Positions 1 through 13,721 of a DNA stretch of 64,000 bases are shown in pieces; position 1 is the stretch's first letter, and each line of letters opens with the position of its first letter. The notes under the pieces were generated by a model. It had not been told where the DNA came from, did no database searches, and saw only the letters and a list, made by a program, of their open reading frames with translations. The position numbers were made by a program, and so were the translations under genes. The stretch covers positions 19,869,523 through 19,933,522 of the forward strand of contig CM065180.1 in the NCBI GenBank assembly GCA_033026295.1. The letters are read 5' to 3'. The stretch comes from Channa striata. Lineage: Eukaryota; Chordata; Actinopteri; Anabantiformes; Channidae.

Positions 1-832
1 GGGAAGTTTGAGCTCAAGTGACTTTACACACACACATCACTGATAGGAGAACAATCCAAGACACTAAATGCACGTGGGAGAGATTACATATTCAGTTTTA
101 GATGATAAAACTCCTTCCGTATGATGACTTATAGTTTACATTTACAAATAGACTGACGTTCAGTTACAGCGACAACACACAGGACGTGACGACAAAACTG
201 AACTGACCTCTTACTCCTTTTCTGTAGGTCACGTGATGATACTTTAATCCAGCAACAATTTCTCTGTTCACCTGCACAAACACACAAGTGTTATGTCAGT
301 CACCAACAAAACGAGCATCACACACTTAGCATTAATATACAAGCTGTGAAACAACTTGAATTATTGTATTCCTGCATAACCACAGCTACTTATTCATTTT
401 TATTTAATTTTTTTACATTTTAATCTCGCTCACCCTGTCCCAGCAGACTTTGGGTGAAGAGTAGAATATGCTGGTTTAAACGTAGCACACAAATACACAT
501 TTGATGACTTTACATAAATACATTTAAAATTCGTAGGTAAGATTCTAGTCTTGAAAACTAGTTTTAAATTTATTGAGAATTTTTAAATATTCGAATAAAA
601 AAACAACTAACTGGAAATTATGTATGTGTATATATATTATATTTTCACGCTTTTGCAATATTTGCAAGCTAAGATTTCTTCAACGAAGGGAAGAACATTT
701 TTATTAGCCAGCGAGTGGTTTGTCCAGCAGGTGTCGTCACAGCAGAGCGCAGCCACTTCCTGTCTGAGATGTTTGATCATTCTTGGCACATCGTCCCTCC
801 AGGGCCAAATCACTGGAGTACTGCCCCCAGTC

Positions 833-840
<8 letters not shown>

Positions 841-885
<45 letters not shown>
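841..885. repeat. CA dinucleotide microsatellite
   Basis: 45 bp of uninterrupted CA repeat in an arhgdig intron; it causes the long Thr/His and Cys/Val open frames in this stretch. Confidence 0.97.
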
Positions 886-887
<2 letters not shown>

Positions 888-1978
888 ACCGCTTTTTGTT
901 ACCATAAGCATGGAGTCTCTTCTCTCTAACATAAAGACATGTACTGAATGGCAATTTGGCCTTTACTTCTTTATTTTTACCTTTCCCAAATGACTGTATC
1001 ATAATTACAAATGTTCACCTCTTATTTTTGATCACATCCTTTTTGTTTTAGCAGCACAGGATTATCTCCCACCCTCTCAGACCATTAGAGGAGCTTGTAT
1101 TTGGTATTCAGATGATTTCTGAGTGTTTTGCAGCAGCTCCACTGAATTTCAGAAATCTGACAAACAAACGGCAAAAACTACAATCGAAAACTCATCGATA
1201 AACTCTCTGAAAACTAGTCAGGCCTCCATTCCCGGGTCAATATTGTTCTCATTTGGTTCATGTCTCTCATTCCTGTGGCTATTCACGCAAATACAGACAT
1301 ATTTAATAATTCCAATGTTATCATTGTTCTATAAACATCCTTTCTAGCCTTCGGGTAAACTCCATTCTCGAGTGTATTTCCGCTCTGCATTTCCTTACCA
1401 AAATATCCCATTGTCCCCGGTCTGTATTTATTTATTGGGGACATGCGGGGGCAGCCTGAGGGAAAAAGCTGCTGTGTGTTTACACGAGTGTCGAGTGGTT
1501 TATTCGGAACAGAAAATGGAAGGAAGGGGAAGAGGACGGAGGTGTGAGAAAGTGACAACGGGGCAAAAGGAGAGCAGAGCGAGATGAAGTGACCGGGCCT
1601 GGGGCGGATCACCATAGGATGGAGGGTCCATGGAGAAATGTGGAGAGGGGAAGGAAAAGAAACGATGCCTTTTGAATGTAGACACTGAAAAGCAGCTGAG
1701 CCGTGCTTAAAGGGGGATTTTATTTTGACAAGATGAAAGATCCTTTTTTTTTTTACCTTTTTCAATCAGAACACTTTGTTTCAGCAAAAACAAAGCACTT
1801 GTCGGAGTGACGCTGTAACTCTCAATCCAGGCGAACGTCTGTGTATGTGTGTTACCAAAGCTCAGTTCAGTGTGTGTTTACTCGGAAGCACATGTTGCTA
1901 AGATTATTATCAGTTATTATCATGATCATAAGATGATGATCCTGGCGTCCATTTTAACAACAGATGATCCTTATGCCC

Positions 1979-2172
1979 TTGGCCACACCATTTAAAATGA
2001 ATGAGGCGGACGAAACTTTAGAGACACCTCCTATTGTAAGGCAGATGAATTATCACATTTCTGACAGTTTTAACTGAGAAATTATAAAATTTTAAAGTCC
2101 CATAGCAGAGCTGCTGTATTGGACTGGGTTAGATTACCCAGGTGTCCCTAATAAAGTGGCCAGCGAGTGTAC
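1979..2172 (+). mobile_element. Dispersed hairpin (MITE-like) element, copy 1, right half
   Basis: Shares with copy 2 the internal block around CATAGCAGAGCTGCTGTAT and the end block CCTAATAAAGTGGCCAGCGA. Only the right half after the hairpin centre (TTTAAAATGAATGAGG) is present. It is non-coding. I know the AATAAAGTGGCC end from other fish genomes but do not assign a superfamily. Confidence 0.75.
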
Positions 2173-2438
2173 ATTTGGACGACGGCGGTGCCTAGTCAAC
2201 AAAAAGCTGCTGTCTTCAACTCACTGACATATTGACAGCGAGGCATGAAAATTTAAACTTTTCATGCTTTTAATCCTTACTGGCGCTATAAAACGAAACC
2301 GGAAGACTCATTAAATATCACAATGCTCTGTTTGATATTGCGGCTTGACCTTATTAAATAGTGGCTTACTAAGCGCAGTCTCAGAGTGAGGACACGCTCG
2401 ATAAATCCCTCCATCGCTGCTGCATTTCTGCGTCTTAC

Positions 2439-5400
2439 CTGAAAGTGTATCTTTAGTCTGTATTTGGCTCCTTCTTGTAAGGAGAAGCTCTTCTCCTTCA
2501 GGGCGCTCAGGTCTCCTGCGAACACACAAAACGACACGGCTGATGTGTGTGATGATGAAGGGCAGAATAACACGTGTCAGTATTTAAAGCAGCGTTAATA
2601 GGTCACAAACTTGGCTGAAAAGGAGACATTTTATTAAAATATGACTAACATTAATTAAAGACAATTGGAGAACTTCTTCATATTCAACCACAAATTTAGT
2701 ATCTATTTGAAAATGTGAATTTGTAGTTTATACTAACTGTTTGTCCCTGTAACATAAAAATATTCCGATTTTAAAACAGTAGGATTGCGTTTGCCGTGCT
2801 GTGGGGTTAAATGTTTTCATATTGATGTGAGGGAGAAGCATCCTGCACATAGCAATCTGCCTAATCACTTTATACGTCCATTTAAAGCCCAGCATCAGTC
2901 CTGAGTGCTTCCTAATGGACAGAGAGACACAGAGGAAGGAGCAGATCAAGGGGAGATAGAGAAACGACGGCCGCGATATGACGAGGAGGAGAGGAAGAAG
3001 ACAAAGTGACCGACAGATAGCAGATGAAGAAACGCACAGTGTGGGTTTCAGCCGTGCTGTAAGCATTAAAAGTATGAAAATACATATATGCATGTCCGAC
3101 CACACGAAACACTGTGAGGGAAATCAAAACCGTATGTGACTGAGCCGGTGAAGCTGCTTCTCAGTATCTCATATTCTGGAGCGTCTTCGCTGCTTCATCT
3201 CTGATTTCTTTCCTCATCTCTTTTCACTCGGAGGACGGGGAAGGGGGCAGGAAACCGAGAAGCTGACCTCTCCTGGGAGCGTCTGACTCAGAAAAGTAGG
3301 TCAGCGCGGAGAGCTGTCTACCTGTTCTTGTCAGACGCGTAGACACACGGCAAGTTTCCATCCACGGGCGAAACTCACAGGAGCGGGAAGATTAGGAGTG
3401 TGCAAACCAATTAAATCAGCTCCGAACTCCCCTCACACCTTCGTCTGAAGTCTGTCAAACGGGACATGCTGGGAAATGACAAATGTTTGCTTTGTTCCAT
3501 TGAAATGTTACATTTTTTAGATGCTAATTCATAACTTGAAATTGACACGGCTGCTAAGTCAATTCAAATCAAGTCAGTTCACGTCGCCATAGATCTCAAG
3601 AGGACAATGAATAGAATAGAATATGAACGGGTCCGAGTTAGTACATGTTTATGTGTTAAAGACAGTAATTATTGACTGATATCCAGAGACGCTGGGAGTG
3701 GGATAACCATGACAAACGCATCATAAGCTTATGAATTATGATACCGCTATCACAACATGACGTGACTAAGAATCACAGCACAGTGGTGCTATGAGCTAAA
3801 TGCTAACATGCTGTCATGGTTCATCATCTCAGTTCGACACATCATCAGATCTGATTAAAGTTCTGATTAAAGGTTAAAAGATGTAGATGTTGAGATTCAT
3901 TCTCTGGAAACCACAGATTTTAGTCTGTCAGCTGGACAAAATTTCATTGTCACCCACAGAACATGGTAAAAATACTGCTGATACTTACATATCTCAATAA
4001 TAAATTAGCAGCGAATGTAATAGCTGAGCTCTCGCTGCAGGGTGGGAATTTAGACCTGTTTCATATAATATCAAACGTTGCATATTGTAATTAATTCCTC
4101 TCTTTCCCACATTGTGATACAAGCCACTGATATGGACATTTTACACGAGGCGACAAACACAACGGGCACAGTGGAGGGTCAAGCTCACACCTAGAAAAAC
4201 TATGAGATTACGGTTCGTTTGTTGATAATTCGGACTCAGACTTTCCCAATTAACAAAACCTTCCAGGAAAATTAGGTCCCAGTATTTTGCATCATCATAC
4301 AGGATATATTTTCTGATCAAGTGGCCACAGCAAAGGTGAAACAACAGAGAAGGAGGATTAACTCAAAACCAAAGTGACTGATTTTGTAAGAAATGAATGG
4401 AAATGGAATGGAAAAAAATCTTTATGCAATCTAAATCTACATATATATTGACAAAATCTTTTTTTAAATATATATTTGGTGCTAATATGTCATCGGATGC
4501 TTCCAAACATTTCTAAAGGCATCATCCATATAGAGCGGACATTTCTTCCATACATGCTGCAGGACACGATGGACGAGTGAATGTGTCCACGTCATGAGCC
4601 AATTCCTTATTTGGAGCATTTATGTGAAAGATGAATAAGGTGAACTGGAGAAGTCACAGGAGACGGACAGAAAAGGAGAGACGTCTCCAGTCTTATTCTT
4701 GGGGATTTACAATTTTGTGCCCACAGGCTATGACAACACTCGACTCACCACAGTCCTCGGTGAACACGGTGACATTTTGTGTTTATTTTTGGACCCTGAC
4801 GTCCAGTGAAGCAGGTGAAAAACCATCACAGGATAAAAACGGGCCTGTCGGCACAGGCAGCCTCCCCGTGTAATTCTGTTTAATTCTTCACTAATTGTAG
4901 TAATTTTTTCAGATTTTGAAAATGTAGCATTTGGTTTTGAGCTGATACTGGTAAGTACATGTCAAGTTGTGCATACTTTCATTTTGTGCTTATTTTTATA
5001 AGTTTTGGGCATTTGTCTTGGTAATTTTGCATAGTTTAAGGTCACATTTGAGTAATTTTGTAACAAATTTACTGTATTTGTGAATCTTAGTGACCATTTT
5101 GTGTTTTTTTAAGCTCTATCATACAAGAAATATGTATAAGGCAGTTAGTTCCAAGGTTCTGGCCTTTATGTCCCCTGACCTTTAGGACCCTCATCAATCC
5201 ATCCATGATCAGATGTCAACTTAAAAACAAGCTAAACCTGTTTGTTTAGTGCTCAGATTGAAATACATACATTCATACATCTAATACAAGAAATATATGC
5301 CCCAGATAATCATATTTTGTCAAGTTAGGAGTTTATTTATTATTATTAGATGCATGAACATCTCCAACAAGTTTCTTGCCCCACCTGATTTCTTCTTGGC

Positions 5401-7783
5401 GCCACGTCTTCGTATCTTGGTAATTAACTGTAAATCATTGTGTAAATTAATCGGAACGATGGCGTGAGCTGTGAGACCCAGAGAGGTGGGATGTGCCGCA
5501 GAAATCTGACATCCTGTGGCCGCAGGAGGGGACGGAACTTTTAAAATAAAAAAAAAAACTGAAAGAAGTGAAAGATTGCCGAAGGAGCAAGCAACCAAAT
5601 GTCTTTCTCAAAGTAGTAGCGCTATCACTGCTAATATGCTGTAATGTATCACACCCTCTGTTTTGCCACACATCTCAACACACACACACACACACACACA
5701 CATCATCGAGCAGGGCATCACGCTGCACTGGTAACAGCATATAGTGTATAATGAGCTCTGTAATGCATTCAGCCACCAATGGAAAGTCCATTTCGCATCT
5801 AGTCTGGTGCCGGCTTGGCTATCTGACTGAAACATGATACACCAGCAGGAGCGATTATTACACTGCTGCTTACTCTACAGATTTATGATGGGAGCCACTT
5901 TTCTCTCCCAGCATTCAGCAGTTTCTCGTTCTTTCTACAGGACAAACGCACGCATGCTTGTTCTTCGCAAATAAACCTAATCAGTTCGATAATCTGAATC
6001 TCTCCCAGGGAAAATATGCAGACGTTTTTCAAATCTTTTGCAGCAACTTCATCATTTTGGATGCACAGTGGCATTTTCTCAAACAGCTGTTAAAGAGCAG
6101 TAAATGTATTTCCGAATCTAATCATCAGGGGCCCGTTCCACAGAAGTCGAGTGGTGCCACTGCCACTTTTCACAAACGGTCACCGGTCACAAATCGCAGA
6201 TGTTATTGTGAACCCACCAGGGATCCTGCAGGTCTGTGCACCGGTAACACGTGGCGTCTGTTTTGATTAGAATAAAATGTTGGAATTCACGTTAAATCTG
6301 GTAAACAAAAGGCGCCATATACACTGTGCTCAAGCACCTTCTGCAGCCGACATATTCCAACGTGCGTGGCTTTCAAAGCCCCATGACACAGAAGACCACT
6401 GATGGCAGCGTGGGGATCCTCTCCTGAGCCTGGTTCCCTCCTCTAACCAACCAGAGAAGGTCAAACCCTGTTCCTCACGTGCTGCTGCTACAGATTAACA
6501 AAGGCTATGACACAGACACTGGGGCTCGACTAAGGCTACAGCTAAGATCGCATATTGTAGCTTTAATTATTTCCACCTTGGGTTGAAAAATTGTACAGTT
6601 TTAAAACCTTCTCTGCTTCAATAATTCATAGACTTTGTTAGGTTCGGGAACTTATGACAGGCAGATTCTTAACACATGGGTCAAAATCAAACAACCTGTG
6701 GTCAGACTTAATTATTAGTCTGAAAATACCAAAAACACAGTTTTAAATTTCTGTGATGCAACTGATTAGCGTCGTTCTCTAAACCCTCCCCACCTACATC
6801 TTTTAAACTTGCCGTTTGTGGTGCAGGCTCTCAGCATCAGCCAACTAACTGTGGCAATGTTCAGGTTTTACACCATCGGTTTTTATGAGCATTTTCAATT
6901 TATTCACTCATTGCAGATGAATATACCGTGAATTATTGGGGGGAAAAAATTACCTTCGGCTGAGCTGTTGTATCGACAAAATGCAAAAATGCAACTGAAC
7001 AATTTATTATTAGTGACTCACAGGAACTGAGTGATTTAAACACTGAAAAAAATTCAGAACAAAACAAAATATATGTGTGAAGTGATGGAGAGATTATGTT
7101 CCTCAAATGAACGCATAAAGTCAAACATGCCCCACCATGTTTTCAGCATTCCATTTCTTAATTATCTTAATTATGTAGTGTCGTAGTGTCGTCTCCCTCT
7201 GCAAAAGTTTATGGCGCCTGGAAATCCGGCATCGTCACCTGTTCAGTCGTTGTGTCGTAGGGTTCAGTTCATTTCACGTGTGCACTGTTTCTATACAGAA
7301 ACCCACTTAATGACACCGTCCGAGGTATTTCGAAAAAGCCAAAGCCACAAAAAAATGTTTGTACGATGATGTGTAAAACTACGTTCATATAAACTCCACA
7401 TTTCCAGCGTGTATCACAGTCTTTGTGTTAAACGTTTGTAGTGCTCAGGCACAATCCGAGCTTGCGCGAGTGATTTTCCATCTGCTTTTCACTTGCCCCG
7501 TCATCTGAGATCAAATCTGAAAGCATTACATCCTTCTGGTCGGGGGGAACTGAGTGCTCTTCCCATTTTTGTGCAGCTCTTCCATTACACACTGTAACAC
7601 ACTGCAAGACACTTTCAATCTCTCTGCATCGCACAAAGTCCGTATTGCTTAGCAACTAGGTGGCCTGTCCTCTTAGTCTTAGCAGTGTCGTGCCTCGTGT
7701 CCTGAGATTAAGTGTGCACACAGCACACGTGTAGGTATGTAATACGCAGGGAAAAATCACCTTCCCTGCCACACAACAGGTGA

Positions 7784-7814
<31 letters not shown>

Positions 7815-10800
7815 TCAACTTTGTCCCCCGTGGGGAGTGAGATAATCTCTTTGCGGCCACCTGATTAACATGCAGCACATACACACACATAAACTTGGGG
7901 ACACCTCGCTCCCCTTCCCCGCCCGCACACAGAGGGACACGTCAATACTGCCCACTAAGCAAACATTCAGCTGTCTCGCTCCTCTCAAGCGTGGACACAC
8001 CCACTGCAGTCTTTCTGCACATGAGCTGGAGCACGTTGGGAACGCGAGGCCTCGCTCCGGGGCGTGGGTTTGTGTCACCGTCTTTAGGAAATGAGAGGGT
8101 CGGTAGCACCAGACGCGTTCAAAACTCACCAGAGGTTAGGGGGAAAACTGGTGCCGCGAAGAGAACGGCAAACCGAAGAAGAAAAGCGTGTTTGATGAGA
8201 CGTGCTGTGTGTGTGTGTGTACCTGTCAGGTCCATGCTGATTGGTCCGGGAGCCTCATCGCACAACAAGGTCAGTCTGGTCACTCGGACGTTAGGCCCAG
8301 AGGGATCTGAAGAAGACAAAAGCTACTCATTTAATTCTCTATTCCCCGATTCATATGTTTGCTTGTTTTTAATATTAACAGTGTTGAAGAAATCCACTTC
8401 CTTACAGAGAGTCAGACTGAGGGCGTGAGTATGGACGGACAGTGGTCTGACATAAGGATTCAGCATGAAATAAGTAGGATAAATGACCGCGGTCTGGAAA
8501 AAATCCTCCCTCTCTGCCACGGTATTCGATGTCACTGTTCGCTGTCGATGAGGTGGTGTTGAGTTACAGCACAGCTATTCTACTGATATCAGCTGTCAGG
8601 GCCTTGGCTGCTGGATTAGAGATGCTGAGGCAAGCAGCTTTCCCGTGTGTGTGTGTGTGTGTGTGTTTGGCCAGAAGTTGTGCACAGCCAGGAACTATGC
8701 ACCAAGTCATTATATTGAGTGAACGGTATTATTGAGGCTGCAGTGCTCTGTGCCAGTATGAATCACCAGTTCTTTAGTCATCCCGGATAAATAATGGCCA
8801 CACGCACCTGCTGTCACTGGTCCCATCCCCAGCAGCGTCTGCTTGTACTTGACCAGACTCTCGTCATCTTTATCCAGGTCCTGAATCTCCTGCAAGGACT
8901 TCTGCGCCGGAGGATTGTAATTGAGGTTTCTCTCATCCTCTTCATCCTCGATAGGCAAATCCTTTCTGTCAGCCATCAGACCTTCCACAAAGGAGGGAGA
9001 AGAACATTGAGCATAGTGGGTTTTTTTTTTTTTTCCTGACATACACACTCCATCTCCCGTTCACTGACACAACTGACTGGCTGAAGCTGTTTTGGCTTCA
9101 CGATCCGATGCGTTTTTAGTTTTATTTTAAAATACTCGTGTTTAAGTGCTACAGTATTTGTACTATAACACATTCAAAAAATAATAATTATAATAAAACA
9201 TAGATCACTGGTTATTTAACAAAGCTGTAAAGAGAAAAACATGTGTGTAGAGATATGTGCGTTATTGTGTCATTTGCCCCTGATTTGATCCAGGAGATAC
9301 GAGCAGTTTGGCCTCAGATGGACAAATGTCTTGTACAGTGTAAAACATCTGTGATCAAAAAACTGTGTCAGTCGATCGAATCAATGTAAGAATCAACAGG
9401 GACCCGTCTGTCCTCAGTGCAGTGACACCAGGAGCTGCAGAGGTTCAGCCGGCAAAGCAAAGCAACGATTGGGGAGAGAACAAAGTGTTTGATCGACTCT
9501 GACTTATGAGAGTGAATTTAAAACCAGCTGCTGAAGGCGCGTTTAATGCCAGTTGGCTGTGGGTCTGAAGAGAAGTGAGTCTGGGGGGGGAGATTCACTT
9601 TAGCTGTTCGAACTGCTGCACAATGAAAGTGGATTCCAGCAGGCAGGTAGGACCAGCAAAGTGTGACAAGTAACGGCATGCAAAAAAAAAAAATATTAAA
9701 AAAGATTCAAATGTACTGCGTGGCCAAATCCACAGTTTTAGCAAACAATTTAGTTACTGTATTCTAATTGTATGAAGCTTCCTCTAACCTTTGGCTAACG
9801 ACAGCCACACTTAAACGATTAGGAGTTTAAGTGTGTTTAACAAAATTTTTATTATAGCAGTCATTTTAACATAACTTTGTCCATTACTTATATCAACACT
9901 TTTAAGTATCTAGACTTATATATTTGCTTATTACATTACGTTATTTGTAGACAGCTGCTTTGATTGGTTTATCTGTTTATTATTATTACCCATTATTATT
10001 ATTATTATCTATTCTGATCATTCGTTCAGCTTTTTAGATAAGATAAGACTTTTTTAATCCCACAGTGGGGGAATTCTTGTGTTTTAGCAGCCATAGACAA
10101 AGAACACAGAATCTGCACAGAACAATATACATTTTTTGTTTAACTAATAAGGAGTTTTGCACATCTGGTTTATTGCACAACAAGTAAAATATACTGTGTA
10201 AAATTGCACATCGTGTGTCACAGCAGTGACAGCTTTTTGAACTGAACTATTCTGCTTGCTCACACACTCAATAGACTCCATATGTGTCTATATAATTATA
10301 TAAATTATAATTTCAGTTTAAGTTGGTTAAAATATATCTCTGAAAATTGTTCTTTTAACACAAACTCTCTGACTTTGATAACGTGTCATTCCGTGTCCAT
10401 TCGGTGGCACGTTTAGCCCCCGTTTGTTAAGATGGGTGGGCTTCCTGTGCCCGGTCCGGACACTGAGGTTGACAGTCATGAAAGCTGACTCTCTGGCAGC
10501 CACATGGAAAAGGCAGCAGGTTATATTTCTGTCATATTTCAGTGACTAAAAACTCAGCTAGCACAGAGATTGCTCTTCGTCTGGGATAAGATATAGGCCA
10601 TAACTCCGTGGGCCAGCACCAGCCATCCGGGGTTTGATTTCATCAGGGATTTTGATTCAATATTGAATTTTACAGACATTCGATAATGTGTTCTGCGAGC
10701 TGAAATTACATTTTAGCATCTCCACCTCAACCCCACTTCCAGAGACTGAATACTTCAAGACTGGAAGACACCAAAATGAGAAGTCACAAACTCATAATTA

Positions 10801-11453
10801 ACAACGGTGGCAAGAACACACCTCTCACTAACTAAAGTCTGCAGAACTGTTAGACTGCTAATGCCTGAGACGAAACAAGATGCACCAATATCAGGAACTG
10901 GTTTTAAAAGAGGCGAAAATATGCTCGACATACTGGGTCATTCATCAGAGGTGCCATCATGTCTGTTTTTAGTCAAAATTGCATGTGGATGATCATGCAC
11001 CAAATTTACAGTAGCAGTGCTGTAAATTATCCACAAAAAAATTAGCACGATCATCATTTCTCTCAAAAATTCACAAGTCTTTACATTCAAGTTTCTTGCA
11101 CGAATTTGTCCCAAAAAATCTACAAGTTGAAATAACACAAAGTTACACAAAGTCTTAAATGCATTTTATGTTGTAGGGGAACGTTTTTCTCATCATGTTA
11201 CAGACACATATGTGAACATCATTTCCCATAGTTGGCAAACACAAATGCACAATGCATAGCTTTAGAGTCCAATTATCTGGACAACACGACACACACATTT
11301 ACACACACACACACGTAAGAGTGCAGACGTCTATTTACTGTGGTGTAAACGCCGGGTGTAATGGCCTCTGGTTTTGTTTTTACTGTTCATAATGAGACAG
11401 CTCCGAGTACATCAGCCCAGAACTGAGCGTGGAGGTAATTGGATGACACAAGT

Positions 11454-11488
<35 letters not shown>

Positions 11489-13690
11489 GCACAAACACGC
11501 ATGCACACATGCACACAACCACGGAGCCTTACAGCTTCTGCAAACATTAGCGGAAATTAAAGGTGTCGAGTGGCTACATAAGGCCCAATTTAGGTGTCGC
11601 CACATGCTCACAGATGCACACGTGTGCTTCATCTCTGTTGATGTCGCACCACCGCACCCAGCCAGGGCCAAACACGGCTGTCTTCACCCATCACCATGGC
11701 AACCCTTTCAACCCCCCTTGCAGTGACATCACCTTTGCTGTGGATCTGTTTTATGAGTCTGAACAAACACAGAGGAGCATATATCTTAACTCGCAGCAGT
11801 GGAGATGTGAGGAGGACCACTGCGTATGTCCTGCATTCACAAACAAGCACAAACACGTGCTCATTAATCGCTCGTTTATCATATTTTGCAGGGAGCTGTC
11901 GTTCCTAATGTTTAGACAAAGTGCATTTCCATTTGTATTTCTGTTTTTTTTTTCAGATAAAGCTGGTGCAGTGTGTGGTCAGTGGTTAGCATTGGACGCT
12001 GCACACGATGATCTTCAGGCGTTGACACGTGGAGGATTTTTGTGTAGGTTTTTGTTGATTTTTACAGGCTTATATTGTCCATAATTTGCAGGTCTAGTCT
12101 ACTTTATAGCATGTTTCATCATAATGTCCTCATAGAAAGAAAGTGGAATTTTTCTGTCTGTGCACTGTGAGCTATAGATTATGAAAGAAAAGGCCACAGG
12201 CAGAAGAAGGAGCCTGGCCATTTATTTTTGTCTGTTTCTAGTTGCTTTTTCAGCTTTTGGTCATTTGATATCTTCTTTAAATTTATTTCCACCTCAATTT
12301 TGGAAATGTTTGGCTCTGTTTGTTAATTTTAGCTTATTGTTTATTTTTGTGGATACTTTTGCATATTTTTGAGGCCGTTATGTGTCTTTAACTTAACGCT
12401 TTCAAACGAGAAATACAAACAGAGGCTCCGGTCCGTTGGCCTGTATGCAGTTGGCCCAATATTCATGCCGTAGATTAGGAAATTAAAATAACGATTTATT
12501 CCCTCACATTTTGCAAATTACTTGCTACTCCTCTTACATCCGCTTTAAAGTTTCCCTTTCTTGAACAATAAATATTGTGAAAGCTCTATTTAATCTGTGA
12601 ACTTTTTAAAATGAAATAACCTTTTGGTCAAGTTTCAGATTAGCTTCAACCCGATAATACACTGATGATAGCAATATGGAGTTACATAAAAGTTATTTAT
12701 TAAAAGACAGGCTTAAATTACGTGTCCGGCTCCCAGGGCCTGTTTTGATTGGTCATCAGTTTTAGTGGATGACTATTTGGAGTCCCTCAAGGTTCAATTC
12801 TTGGGTGTCTTTACTAAACCTGCATGTTCTCCAGAGCCACAACCACATTCAAGCGACAACAAAACTGGCCTTTGAACCTGCTTACTGAAATAAACAGAGT
12901 GAAGTCTTGTGTCCACAGAATTCCCTTCCCGTCTTGAGGCATGATCACATCACCAGGTGTCTGCTGTAGATCACGCTTTTCTTCTCTCGCTGATCAAACA
13001 CTGCTGGCTGCTCACTGAAAGTCTACACCTTTATTCATTTCTAAATCCCAAGTTTCTCGTTTGAAGTCTTCCCACAAACATCTAACGCCGACTCCTCTCT
13101 CACCTGCGCGCACCAGCGCTGAACTGTCACTTGCGGATGGTTGGGGGCTTCGCGAATGCTTTGCCTCGCTGTATCTACATGTCACACTCCCACCCCCACA
13201 CAAGCGTGTGCACACTTACACGCATTTGATTTGATGCACACTGCAGCAGAAATGTGTTTCTGAGCTGCATTTAAAACCAGTTTCCTCTCTGTCGCCTGAG
13301 AGCTCCTCTTTTATCTCCAGACTGCTGAGCTGTCACAGTAACTGCATCAATTAACATTTATTTTAAAAGGCAGGGTGCAGGCCGCAGAGGGATGGATCTG
13401 TGCAACTGAGCGCTTCAATATGGATTTTCTTTTTTTTTTAAGTTGCTAAGCCAAGGAAAAATTAGCTTTTTTTCATGTAATCAGTTCAGTTTGTAACAAC
13501 TAATCTGGTCCTTTTCTGTAGAGCAGGAAATATCAAAGCGTAATTCAATTTTAACTGATATTTATTACTATGACCAAAACGTGAGGAAGCAGCTGAATTA
13601 AGCCCAAACATGCAGTGCTAATACCCACCATATTGTGTGAGTCTGCCATTGGAAGCTCACACTAGCAAAAAGCCAGCAGAGTGTGTACAA

Positions 13691-13721
<31 letters not shown>

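Larger units (their letters stand above)
1..2438. other. arhgdig intron after exon 4 (continues beyond left edge)
   Basis: No exon was recognised. The two remaining RhoGDI coding exons were looked for on the minus strand by their expected VNREIVSG, YMVGSYGP and DHLSWEW blocks and are absent. Contents are a 45-bp CA tract (841-885), a copy of the dispersed hairpin element (about 1979-2172), and otherwise unassigned AT-rich sequence. Confidence 0.6.

Noticed and set aside
637..1002. Open frames of repeated Cys-Val or Thr-His (also at 19162-19377, 29142-29627, 54777-55061, 62914-63460)
   Set aside because: They are translations of CA/GT microsatellites and have no other protein-like content.
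1..2438. Last two arhgdig exons
   Set aside because: Expected RhoGDI C-terminal blocks were looked for on the minus strand and not found, so the gene is called partial.
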